A stretch of 64,000 nt of DNA, from positions 14,284,743 to 14,348,742 of the forward strand of contig NC_044027.1 in the NCBI RefSeq assembly GCF_900496995.4, in the 5' to 3' direction. Positions 1 to 10,720 of this stretch are shown piece after piece. The notes under the pieces are model-generated. The model saw only the letters and a program-made list of their open reading frames with translations. It did not search any database and was not told the DNA's origin. The stretch's first letter is position 1; the number at the start of each line of letters is the position of its first letter. Origin of the DNA: Aquila chrysaetos chrysaetos (lineage: Eukaryota > Chordata > Aves > Accipitriformes > Accipitridae). Position numbers and translations under genes: made by a program.

Positions 1-178
1 TCTGGGTATGAGGTGACGTAAATACATCAGTAACATGAAATCCAGGGAGCTGGTGCGTGGGTTGGCTTCTCTGCACATTGCACTGCCCGGCTGGAGCATC
101 TCATGACTTCTAGCAGCTCCTCGTGTTTCCACTCAGCCCAGCCTGGTGGTGTGGTCCTGTTTACTGCAACCTAAGATT

Positions 179-196
179 AAAAAAAAAAAAAAAAAA
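179..196. repeat. Poly(A) tract, A18
   Basis: Uninterrupted A18. No target-site duplication or processed gene body is apparent upstream. Confidence 0.95.
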
Positions 197-2373
197 GATA
201 AATTTGAAATTGGGGGCAGAGGGACCAGGTTTCCCCCATCTTGCAGCATTTCCACGTGCTGCTCTTGCTGGAGCTGCCAGCCTTCGGTTGCATCCCTCAT
301 TCTGCCTGTCCTGAACATGCATCTCTGAGATGCTCCAGCTGGTGTTGGAGGACCGTGGGACAAATAAAGTAGCAGCGAGGCTGTGGAGATGGTGCCCCAT
401 CAGAAGCACCATGCCAGGAACCGCTGATCCGCTCCGGCTGGCAGTTGGCTCTGCCGTTTCTCACGCTGGACCGGAGCACGTGGTCTCCGTGGTCCATGGG
501 CAGAAGGGGAAGAGCCTGGATGACCACAGCGCTGCTTGTTTTAATAGATGTGCTCCAAAACCTGGGGATTTTCCAGAGTCAACAGATTCCAAGCCAAGGT
601 ATAAGCCAGAGGCATTGCCTAACCCAGCAGGCACCGGAGGGCCAAGCTGAAGAAGCTCTGCATGTAAATGCTCCTTAAACAATGTTAGGCTGAGTTAATC
701 CAGCGGTAGCTCCAGGGGGACAAACTGAAGGCTCAATCCTCTCCCTTATCTCTCCTTGTCACCAAGCCGGAGGACCGAGCCCGGCGCACAGCGCCGCAGA
801 GCCCGGGGTGTTCGTGTCCTGGCTTTTGGGGCTTTTTAACCATGTTCTCGCCTCTGGTTCATATGGGAGTGGAAGAGCCGGGATGTTCGTGGTGTTGCGG
901 GGACCACAAGCATGGCCTTTGCTGGGGGCAGATGGAGGAGAGCAGCTGTGGAGCCTGGACCTGGGGGTTGTCCTCTGGCCCTGAGAGTCCTCCCGGCTTT
1001 TGTGGCATCTGTAGGGCCACCCTCAGGGTGCCGCTTTGCCCCTGCACAGGGTCATCCCGCATCCCGACCCGAGCCCTGCTGGAAGCCATCTGCAAAGCTT
1101 TCCCTTGCCTTACACCAGCATGGGGCTGATGAGGGTGAAGCCTGTCACTTCACGCAAGGATTTTGGGCTGGTGTTCGCTCTCCAGCACCAAAGCAAATGA
1201 AACAGTGGGTTTCTGAAACGCCGATCTCCGAGCTGTGCGTCCAACAAGCCCTGGCTCTTTGCTAGTGGGGAGTTCATAGGAATATCCCTGAATCCTGAGC
1301 ACCCTGACACCCCAGCACCCCGTTTGCAAATGGAGCAGGAGCAGGTTCCTGTTCGGGGTGTGCAGCCCCAAATGCCGCTGAGCGTGTGCGCTAACGCCGG
1401 CAGCACCGGGCAGGGTGCAGGCAGCACGGGGTTGTGCGCGGCAGCCGCTGCAGGCAGCCGCGGCGAGGAGGAGAAGTGGGCACGGGCACGGCACGTCGTG
1501 GTGGTGTTTTGTTCATCCTCACTAGGGAGCGGAGGAGAAACAAAAGCTGGAGCAGCGCAGGGCACCAGGCTGGCTGGGTGAGGAGGAGAAAAAAATAAAT
1601 AATTGTGCAGAATTTCATCGGGGAGCTTGAAAAGAGGCAATTTTGTGAACAAATAGTCGCCTCTCGGAGCAGAACTTCCCCGTCTCCAATTTCAAAATTC
1701 TGTTCACATCAACATCTACTTTCATGTTGTAAAACCTGGGGAAAAAGGGAAAAAAAAAAAAAGCAGCTTCACACATTTCAATGCAAAAGCCTCATTTTGG
1801 CGAGGAAAAGGGGGGGGAAAGCACTCTTTGGTGGTAGTTTATACAAAAAGCAACCCCCAAAATGAAAGTGTGGAAATACTCAGGGACCCAAGGCAGGTGT
1901 GGCTGCCTTGAAGCCTGTGGCTGCTCTTGCCCATGCGGGGCTGAGCCCGAGCAGGGCCATGAAGCGGCTGCTGGAGTCCAGCCCCAGGCTTAAAAGACAT
2001 GACTTTTCACTTTACCCCACTTGGTGAGAATGAAAAGCCCATTTGGTCGGGACCAACTTCAGAAGTGCCTCTGGCTTTGCACTGCAGCCACCGTCCCCAT
2101 TTCCCACATCAGAAAGGTGCAGGAGGAGGGTAGCAAGGAGCAGGGGTGGTCCACAGCAGCATCCTGGGTGTCTCACGGGGGTTTCATCACTCCAGGGAAA
2201 GCCCTTTCCCCTCCTCTGGGCAGCAGCACATATGGGATTAATGCTCTGCCTCGTCCCCGCAGGTGTGGGGCAGGTGCCTGTGCTCAGCTGCCCCAATCAT
2301 GGGGCCAGAAGTGAGGATAAGAGCAGGGTTTGGTGGGGTTTTCCCCTTCTTTGCTCCTCTCCTTCCTCTGTAG

Positions 2374-2750
2374 GACCTGGAGTCAGTCGGTGCCTCTCCC
2401 TGAGGAAGAGGAGCCAGGGCGGCTCTGCCTGCCCTCCGCCTCTGGGCTTGGCTGGCTCCTTCTCTCCATGCCAACCTCCGCGTGCTGTTTGGCATCGGGC
2501 AAGATCCTGGATGAAGCTCGTGGCTGTCTTGCCTGCCTGGCACAGAAACCCCAGAGAGCAGCTCAGCTGGAAATGCCTTTTGCCCTGAGAAGCAGCTGGA
2601 AAAGCACTCAGCCTCCGAGGGTCTCGGCCAGTGGTGCTGCAAACCTGCCCCACGTCCCTCTGTGGGGGGACCAGGACCATGATGGGCAGCGCAGCCTCCT
2701 CGCCCGGGGCCAGCAGTGATGCTGGGGGGAACTGGTGCCCGGGAGAGCAG
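2374..2750 (+). ncRNA. Candidate spliced exon, probably non-coding
   Basis: Bounded on the left by a strong acceptor (long pyrimidine tract TCTTTGCTCCTCTCCTTCCT then CTGTAG, AG at 2372-2373) and on the right by a near-perfect donor GAGCAG|GTAAGCC (GT at 2751). Length is 377 nt. No reading frame stays open across the whole interval, so a lncRNA exon is more likely than a coding one. Plus strand is set by both sites. Confidence 0.35.
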
Positions 2751-3117
2751 GTAAGCCCACTGCTGGCTTATAGATTTTGCTTGGCTGAGCTGTATTACTC
2801 CCAATGTGGAGATGTTAGCAGCTGGGTTTCCCCATTTCCCAGCTTGTGGGGGTAGCAGGTCCTTCTCTGGAGGCACCTCGTTGGGTTTATGTGGTGGAAA
2901 GGTGGCTGAGGGGGTCTGTGTGTCCCTGCTTTCCTGCAGGGATTGCCCAGCTTGTGTCTCTGTGGTGCCAGCAAACCCCCAAAGCATCCGGCGGTGGCAT
3001 CTTTCGAATGCTGGGGGAGGCTTTTCTTCTCCGAGATACTCGTGCGTCGATGGTGGCAGCGGTGTGTTGCTGAGATGGCTGCTTAGTGCGTAGCGTCTGC
3101 TGCTTCTGTGCAAAGTG

Positions 3118-3375
3118 CTTTTTACTCTAATTTTTCTATCGTATTGTTTTTGCTGTTAGATATAAGGGACAGCATCTTCTGTCACACAACAGCCTCCTCT
3201 TAACTTTCCCAACGTGCGCTGGTAAATCCAGGGTAGGCTTAACTCAAGGAGCAACATTAATCATCAAATCTATAAGCAGGATATAGAAAGGCCAAGTGTG
3301 AATAATTACTGCTCAGATGCTAATTACCTAGGCCCAGACCAAACCCAACATATTAAACACACCGCTAACAGGAGT
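3118..3375. promoter_or_regulatory. AT-rich candidate conserved non-coding element
   Basis: A sharp AT-rich island in GC-rich surroundings with homeodomain-type cores (ACATTAATCATCAAATC, GCTAATTACC). No stop-free frame. Conservation is inferred only from composition. Confidence 0.3.
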
Positions 3376-6100
3376 GGCCTCTCGACCACGTTGCTGTGTC
3401 CTCCATAGCTCTCCTACTGCTCTCTCTGCAGGGGACTCCTCCAAACATCTGCTAACATGTTCAGATCCCAAAATATACTTCTGCTCATTCGTATTTGAGC
3501 AGGGGAGATGAGATGGGAGGGATCTGACTCACAGCCGACAGATTGAAGGACGGCCAGGTCCTGCACTGGGACCGGCAGAGCACAAAGTTGCTCTTCTGGG
3601 GACGTGCTGCTGGGACTGGGTGCAGTCTCGTCCTTGCTGCTCGTGGTTGTGGACATCGAACAACTCCATCTGTGGGTCAGCACTTGGGAAACAGTGCCTA
3701 GCTCGTGGTGCAAGGGTGGGTTTTCCTTGCGTGGGTGCCCAACCCCTCCCCGGAGAGCTGGGGGCAGAGCTGGGCTGGCAGCCTGGGAGGTGAGAGGGGT
3801 CAGTTCTCCATCACCCTGTCCATCCTTGTTCCTCCTGGTGTGGAAGGACTTGCTGGGTGTGCAGCGATGTCCTCTCCCAGGCTGAGCCCCTCCAGTGGCA
3901 CGAGGACCTGGCCGGGCTGTTGGCTTTGGCACTGGATTTGATGCACGCCTTCCTAAGGCCAGACCCGAGCCCTCCAAACGCCCCGTGGGGTGTTGCTGGT
4001 GCTGGGCAGAGCCCCGTGACCGGTGGGTGCTGGTGACTGCGCTGACCCTCTGCTGTCAGTGAGCCCAGCCCAGCCCTGCAGCCACCTCTGTGATTGCCTC
4101 CAGGTCGGGGAAATAAAGGCGAGAGCCGTGCCGGACCCTCCTGGGCTCTGCAGGGAGCTGCCAGCTGCTTTCCGCCCCTCCTGCCTGCTCTGCCGAGGGC
4201 AGCTCCTGCGGAAAGCCGGGTGGGCTCAGGCGCTGCCCCAGCTTCAGGTTGAATTTCTGCCTCTGTTACCGGAGGCAGCATCTCTCCCCGGAGCAGGGTG
4301 ACTCTTCCCCCAGACCAAGGGGGTTCAGCAGAGTGACACTGAGGACACCCCAAGAACTGGATCTGCCTGTGGAGAGCATTTTGCACGGTGAAGGGAAGGC
4401 CACAGCTGTCTCGCAGCTGGCGGAGCGAGCGGTGTGTGCGGGGAGGCGATTCCCTCTGCCGTGGCTTGGTGCAGGACCCCCCGTCTCCCCTTGGTCTCCC
4501 CATCTCCCACCTCCCGCAGGTCTGTGCCAGCCAAACTCCACCTGCCCCCTCCGCAGCACCCCTCTGTGCCTCGCTCCTCTCCAGGGCTGCCGGGCACAAA
4601 ATCCCGGTGATGCCCGTTCACCCCCGTCCAAGGGGGCACTAACAGAAGAGAGGACACGGAAGAATTTTTAGGTTCAAACTCTTCGGCATCAGCAAATGTC
4701 AGCGCTAAGGTCGGGCAGCGCTGGGGCACGTTGAACTGTGCTGGGGCGCAGATCTGGGATGGGGACGGGCGCTGACATGGGAACAGAGCTCACAGCTGGG
4801 CTGGGGGGGGGTCTGGTGGTGGAAGCTGAGCTCCCCCAGACTTTGGGACCTCTGCCCTGCTCCAGCCCATCTGTTCAGCATCTCTCAGCGGAGATAGGGA
4901 CCGGAGGGGTGGGGGGGTCAAGGCGATGGGTGCCTACCGGCACGTGCGGGGGGCACAGCCCCCTTCCCTGCGAGCGCCCAGGTGGTTCAACCGAGTTGTG
5001 AAGGGATCAAAACATTTTGTGCCTGGAAGACAAGGAGCGTGTGCGAGAGTGAGGATGGGCTTGTGTTGGGGGGTGCAACCTTCCCCTGTCACCTCCCTTC
5101 TAGCCTGAATGCTTCTGCCATCATGATTAATTTATCAGGTACTTATGAATATGCAGATGAGACTCTGGTTTCCAGGCTCTGCTTTCAGGAGAGAGGCTGT
5201 GTGATGGGCTTTCTGCTGCTGCTGCCTTCGTAAGAAGAGAAATGTCATGTACCAGGGTTTAAAATAAATAAATAACTGCGCCGCCGAGAGCGTCTGAGTC
5301 TCTGCGGCTCCGTGGAGCTGTGGGATCTCCTCGTTCCTCAGTGTCAGGGATTTTTATGAGTGTCCCTGTGGCATATGCACCCCGTCTCCCCGACCCTGCG
5401 TGGTTACCGGTGATGCAGAAGCGTCTTTGCCAATTCCAGCCTTTGAAACCTTGACTGAAGCCCCAGAAACTTCCACCGTGAGCGGGGTGAGGGCTGGCTC
5501 CCCCCAGGAGAGGGGACGTTCAGAGGGATGGGTGTGCCTGGGGTGGTCGAGTCCTGCAGGAACGGGGGGTTCTCCTGGTGATGGTCTCTTTACCACTGGA
5601 AACCCCAAGGTCTGGGAGACGGGGAGCGGTTTGGGAGGCTGATGACTGCGTGCAGGTGGCTGTTCGGCTAAAGCAAGCTCTGTCCCTCTCTGGCTGGGCT
5701 GCGTGACGGAGGGCTGCGGGGCAGGGGCTCTTTCAGGTTTGGGATTCAGCGCCCGGCTGTGCTGACCTGTAGGCATCTACAGAAGTACCTGGTTTTTAAA
5801 ACTTCCCCCAAATACTGTGTGCAGCAGCCAAGGCTATGCATGCAGGAGATAATCCCACTGCTGGGGCCTCTCTCCAGCCTCCTCCATGCTGGGGAGCTGT
5901 GATTCCCAGGGCAGGGGAGCAGGATGGGGCCGGGTGAGGCTTTGGGGACTGCCCTGGGGTAGGGAGAGGGCTTCTCCCCAGTCCACAGGTGAATCTCCCT
6001 TGCTCAAAGCATCCAACTCCTGAGTCTCACAGAGCATTTACGTGCTCAGCGGTGCTCCCGCCAGTGCTGCTGCGCCTGGACAGGGGTTTTATATTTTTAA
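3376..6100. other. Intergenic, GC-rich, no gene recognised
   Basis: G/C-rich sequence with chance ORFs only. A small AT-rich homeodomain-like patch lies at 5108-5172 (ATGATTAATTTATCAGG) and an AAATA short repeat near 5260-5275. The GC content rises toward the CpG island at 6130. Confidence 0.5.
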
Positions 6101-6323
6101 TTTTACTTTATTTTCTGGGGCTAATTGGAGGAGCAGCAGGAGAGGGGAGTGTGGCTCAGCCCCCCGCAGCCGGCTCCTGCTTCCTGAGCAGGACGGGGCT
6201 GCCCCGGGGGCAGCAGCACCGGGGCCGGGAGCAGCGCGGCAGCCCCTTGTCCCGCAGTGGGGTCGGGGCCGCTTCTTCCCCCCCCCACCCAGCCCCAGCC
6301 GGGCGCTGCGGCTCCCGCGGCGG

Positions 6324-6338
6324 TCGCCAGGGGGCGCT
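6324..6338 (+). promoter_or_regulatory. CTCF-type binding motif
   Basis: TCGCCAGGGGGCGCT matches the CTCF core CCACCAGGGGGCGCT at 13 of 15 positions, including the whole AGGGGGCGC block. It is the best CTCF-like match I noticed in the window. Orientation is plus. Confidence 0.6.
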
Positions 6339-6341
6339 ATA

Positions 6342-6348
6342 ATGGCGG
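6342..6348 (+). promoter_or_regulatory. YY1-type motif
   Basis: ATGGCGG directly follows the CTCF-type motif (CTATAATGGCGGAG). YY1 sites of this form commonly sit just downstream of start sites in CpG-island promoters, so a plus-strand start near here is possible. Confidence 0.4.
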
Positions 6349-6349
6349 A

Positions 6350-6684
6350 GCGGTGCGCGGAGCGGAGCCGGGGCGGGGGGAGCGCTCCGCACCTCGGCGC
6401 GGCTGCGGCTGTAACGCCCTCGCGGAGCAGTACCCCCCCCCCCCCCCAACCTTCAACGCCCCCCCCTCTTCCCCTCCCGGCTCCGCAATTCCATTTTTGG
6501 GGCTTCTCTCTCTTCGGGAGAGGGGAAGGTTGCTCTTCCGCGGGGATGCGCGGAGCTGGGGAGGGGTTTTTGTCCGTGTGTGGGTCTGGGGATGCTCGGG
6601 GAGGGTCGTGGGGTGGGGGGGGCAGAGGAGCGGCGCCAGCTGCGGGATTTGCGCTGGATGCTGGGAACTGCGCGTTTTGCACGG

Positions 6685-6718
<34 letters not shown>

Positions 6719-7008
6719 AATTCTCCCCCCCCCCGCCCCTCCTCGCCCCGAGGTGGGCCGGGGGTGGGGGAGGAGCGCCCCCGGCTTCGTTCGTGTGGTG
6801 TAAAGGAGAGGAGGGGGAAAAAAAAAATACACAAAAAGGTGGGGGGGGGGAAGGAAAAACCCGCACGCACCACCCAGCGGCCCCGCGCGGTGATAACAAA
6901 CTCCAACTTAAAAAAAACTTCCCGAGCCCATCGGGGGACGCGGAGGAGCGCGGAGGCGGCGGCGCTGCCCAGGTGCCGGGGGCGGCCGGGCCGCGGAGCC
7001 CCGCGCAG
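6350..7008 (+). ncRNA. Candidate first exon antisense to the IER5L 3' end
   Basis: A CpG-island segment ending in the donor CGCGCAG|GTAGGGG (GT at 7009-7010). Transcription would head into the IER5L 3' UTR from the opposite side. The A27 tract inside argues against a coding exon. The start is set only by the YY1-type motif and is uncertain. Confidence 0.22.
6689..6715. repeat. Poly(A) tract, A27
   Basis: Uninterrupted A27 followed by G and A4, inside the CpG island. No retrocopy body is recognised upstream. Confidence 0.95.
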
Positions 7009-7239
7009 GTAGGGGCAGGGCCGGGGGTGCTGCCGGCTCCCCCCGCCCAGGGAAGCGGGGAGGGGACAGGAGCCCCGGCCCCTTCCCCACCTGGGACTCG
7101 CCGTGCGTGGCACCTCCAGAGCCAGGGAGGGTGTGGGGGGGTTTGTTGTCTCCTGTCAGCTGGGGGGGGGCGGCGGTGGGGGGGGCGAGGGTGAAACTGG
7201 ATGGTGTTGGGGAGGGGACAAAGGGGGTTTGGCCGGCGT

Positions 7240-7257
7240 GGGGGGGGGGGGGGGGGG
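7240..7257. repeat. Poly(G) tract, G18
   Basis: Uninterrupted G18 within a wider G-rich segment (7160-7260) that also contains several G4-8 runs; quadruplex-forming potential. Confidence 0.95.
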
Positions 7258-7373
7258 TCGGAGTCTCCGCAAAGGCTCCCCGGTGCAGAGGGGAAGCGGC
7301 GGCTCAGGAGAGGGGTGTCCGCGGGCTGCGGTGTGAAGGCAAGCGAAGGCACAGCAACTTTTATAATCGACTT

Positions 7374-7379
7374 TTTATT
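7374..7379 (-). terminator. IER5L: Distal poly(A) signal AATAAA of IER5L
   Basis: The minus strand reads CTTAATAAAAAGTCG, followed 15-30 nt downstream by the U/G-rich GTTGCTGTGCC, which fits a downstream element. Cleavage is predicted near 7350-7358. No better signal is seen before the CpG island at 7340. Confidence 0.6.
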
Positions 7380-8161
7380 AAGATTATAAATTTAAACAAA
7401 TCTGAACAGTTTTACCCGGTGATATACAATTCCATATGCACAAAAATACAGGCTTACAAACAAAGAAAAAGGAAAAAAAAAAAAAAAAAAAAAAAGACCC
7501 CAACAGACCGTTTGGCAAAGCATCCTCAGTTACACATACTGCTGATACCGTGAAGTTAAGAGTGGGCAGGCTGCAAAAAAAACAAGGAGTGGGGGGACGA
7601 CCAGAAAACCCACCTTTTTACAACAAAAGGTTTTTCTTTTTTTTAAAAAAAAAAGATATATAAAAAAAATCAAGAGACTCTACAGGAGACAGATCTCTTC
7701 ACAAGACCAAACAATGCTGGTTTTATGATTGGGAAGGCTGAAACCAGAACAGTTGAACTTAAGGAAAAAAAAAGGGGGAAAAAAAAAAAAAAAAAAAAGA
7801 GTGAGAGACCCGACACAGCACACCGGAGACGTGAGTAGTGTTACACGGTTACCTGCGGCATCACAAACACACACCGAGGCGGAGGCTCCGGGCTGCCGGG
7901 GGCGGCTCGTCCCCTCCCCGGCGCGGCGGGGAGCAGCCCGGAGGGACCCCCGGCCCCTGCTTTACCCCCAGTCCCCCCCCCCTTCAACCCCGCACACACA
8001 CACACCCCCTCCCCAAAATTTCAGCTCTCGTAACCCTCCAGCTTTACCCTGGCACAAGCGGTGGGAAGGAGAAGTCACATCGCACACGTTTCTTCTGGGA
8101 GGAAAGTTGAAATGTTTTCATTTCTGCGCCCCCTCACCCCCCATTTTTTTTTTCTTTCTTT

Positions 8162-8409
8162 TAAATATCTAAAGAAATGCACAAAAGCCAACCGGCAGCG
8201 GCTGCTTTTTCCCCTCCCCGTACCCCAAAACCAACCGAGCCGGGGGCGGAGGGACCCCGCTGGGCGGGGAGGGGGCCGGGGTCTCTCCCCGCCGCGGGGT
8301 CCCGGGGCCGGGGCCCGGCTCTCACGTGGCGCTTCCCCGCCGCCAGCACCGGCCCCGGGAAACCCGCCGCGAAGAGAACCCGAGCGGACACAAAGAGGAT
8401 TATTTAAAT
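8162..8409 (-). promoter_or_regulatory. IER5L: AU-rich element motifs in IER5L 3' UTR
   Basis: In mRNA sense, AUUUA occurs at 8405-8409 (inside CCTATTTAAATAAT) and at 8162-8166 (inside GATATTTAAAAG); a third lies at 7387-7391. They are isolated pentamers, not a classical overlapping cluster, so only mild destabilising activity is suggested. Confidence 0.4.
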
Positions 8410-8546
8410 AGGTGCTTCGTTGTTTTTTTTTTTGTTGTTGTTGTTGTTTTGTTTCCGTTTGTTTGCTTATTTTTTGTTGGTTTTTTTTTTCTCTCTCTCT
8501 CTCATCTCTGCAAAAATAAAGTCCCAAGATCTTAGATTTTTTTTTC

Positions 8547-8552
8547 TTTATT
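8547..8552 (-). terminator. IER5L: Proximal poly(A) signal AATAAA of IER5L
   Basis: The minus strand reads GTACAATAAAGAAAAAA about 215 nt after the stop. The downstream sequence is A-rich rather than GU-rich, so it may be weak. Together with 7374 it would give short and long 3' UTR isoforms. A plus-strand AATAAAG also lies at 8514-8520. Confidence 0.4.
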
Positions 8553-8767
8553 GTACAATTTATAAAACACTAGCGTGGCTCTGCCCTCCCACCTCCCCTG
8601 CGCACCCCTCGGCACCCCCCCCCCCCCCTCCCCTCGCCCCAACCCCCCCTCCCCTCCTTTGTTTCAGGGTTCCCCCCCCCTCCGGAACCGCTGTCCCTCG
8701 GATCGCACCCCCGTTTTGCAAACACGCACACCCCCGCCCCCCCCTCCCTTTTGCTCCCCGCTCCTCT

Positions 8768-10607
<1,840 letters not shown>

Positions 10608-10720
10608 GTGAGCTGGGGGCGGCTCCCGCCCCGGTGGGCGGCCCCCAGCAGCCATGAGGGCGGGGGTGCCCCCCCTCCTCCTCCCTCCCGGGTTCGCGGT
10701 ACGGGCCGCCCCGCTCCGCT

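Larger units (their letters stand above)
1..3117. other. Left flank, no coding gene recognised
   Basis: No conserved protein is recognisable. It contains an A18 run (179-196), a plus-strand AATAAA at 363-368, and one splice-bounded candidate exon at 2374-2750. If mammalian gene order holds, the 3' end of the convergent neighbour (PTPA in mammals) lies to the left, outside the window. Confidence 0.5.
6130..7340. promoter_or_regulatory. CpG island 3' of IER5L
   Basis: CpG-dense sequence just beyond the predicted IER5L poly(A) site. It contains the CTCF-type motif at 6324-6338, a YY1-type motif at 6342-6348, an A27 run (6689-6715), a G18 run (7240-7257) and a good plus-strand splice donor after 7008. 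A plus-strand promoter, an insulator, or both would fit. Long frames here are interrupted by poly-Lys from the A run and show no protein family signature. Confidence 0.6.
7355..8767 (-). other. IER5L: IER5L 3' untranslated region (inferred)
   Basis: Inferred from the stop codon to the most distal good poly(A) signal at 7374-7379. In the mRNA sense it holds long U tracts (plus-strand A runs near 7470-7495 and 7778-7798), an A-rich CAA repeat (plus-strand TTG repeat near 8432-8450), a GA repeat, and three AUUUA motifs (plus-strand TAAAT at 7387-7391, 8162-8166, 8405-8409). A UGUAUAUC motif near 7420 resembles a Pumilio site. AUUUA elements are typical of unstable immediate-early mRNAs. The AT-rich composition contrasts sharply with the GC-rich coding region. 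If the proximal signal at 8547 is the main one, the UTR is only about 0.2 kb. Confidence 0.65.

Noticed and set aside
6042-7113. Several 220-260 codon frames in the downstream CpG island
   Set aside because: They run through the A27 and G/C homopolymers, producing poly-Lys, poly-Phe and poly-Pro; a composition artefact.
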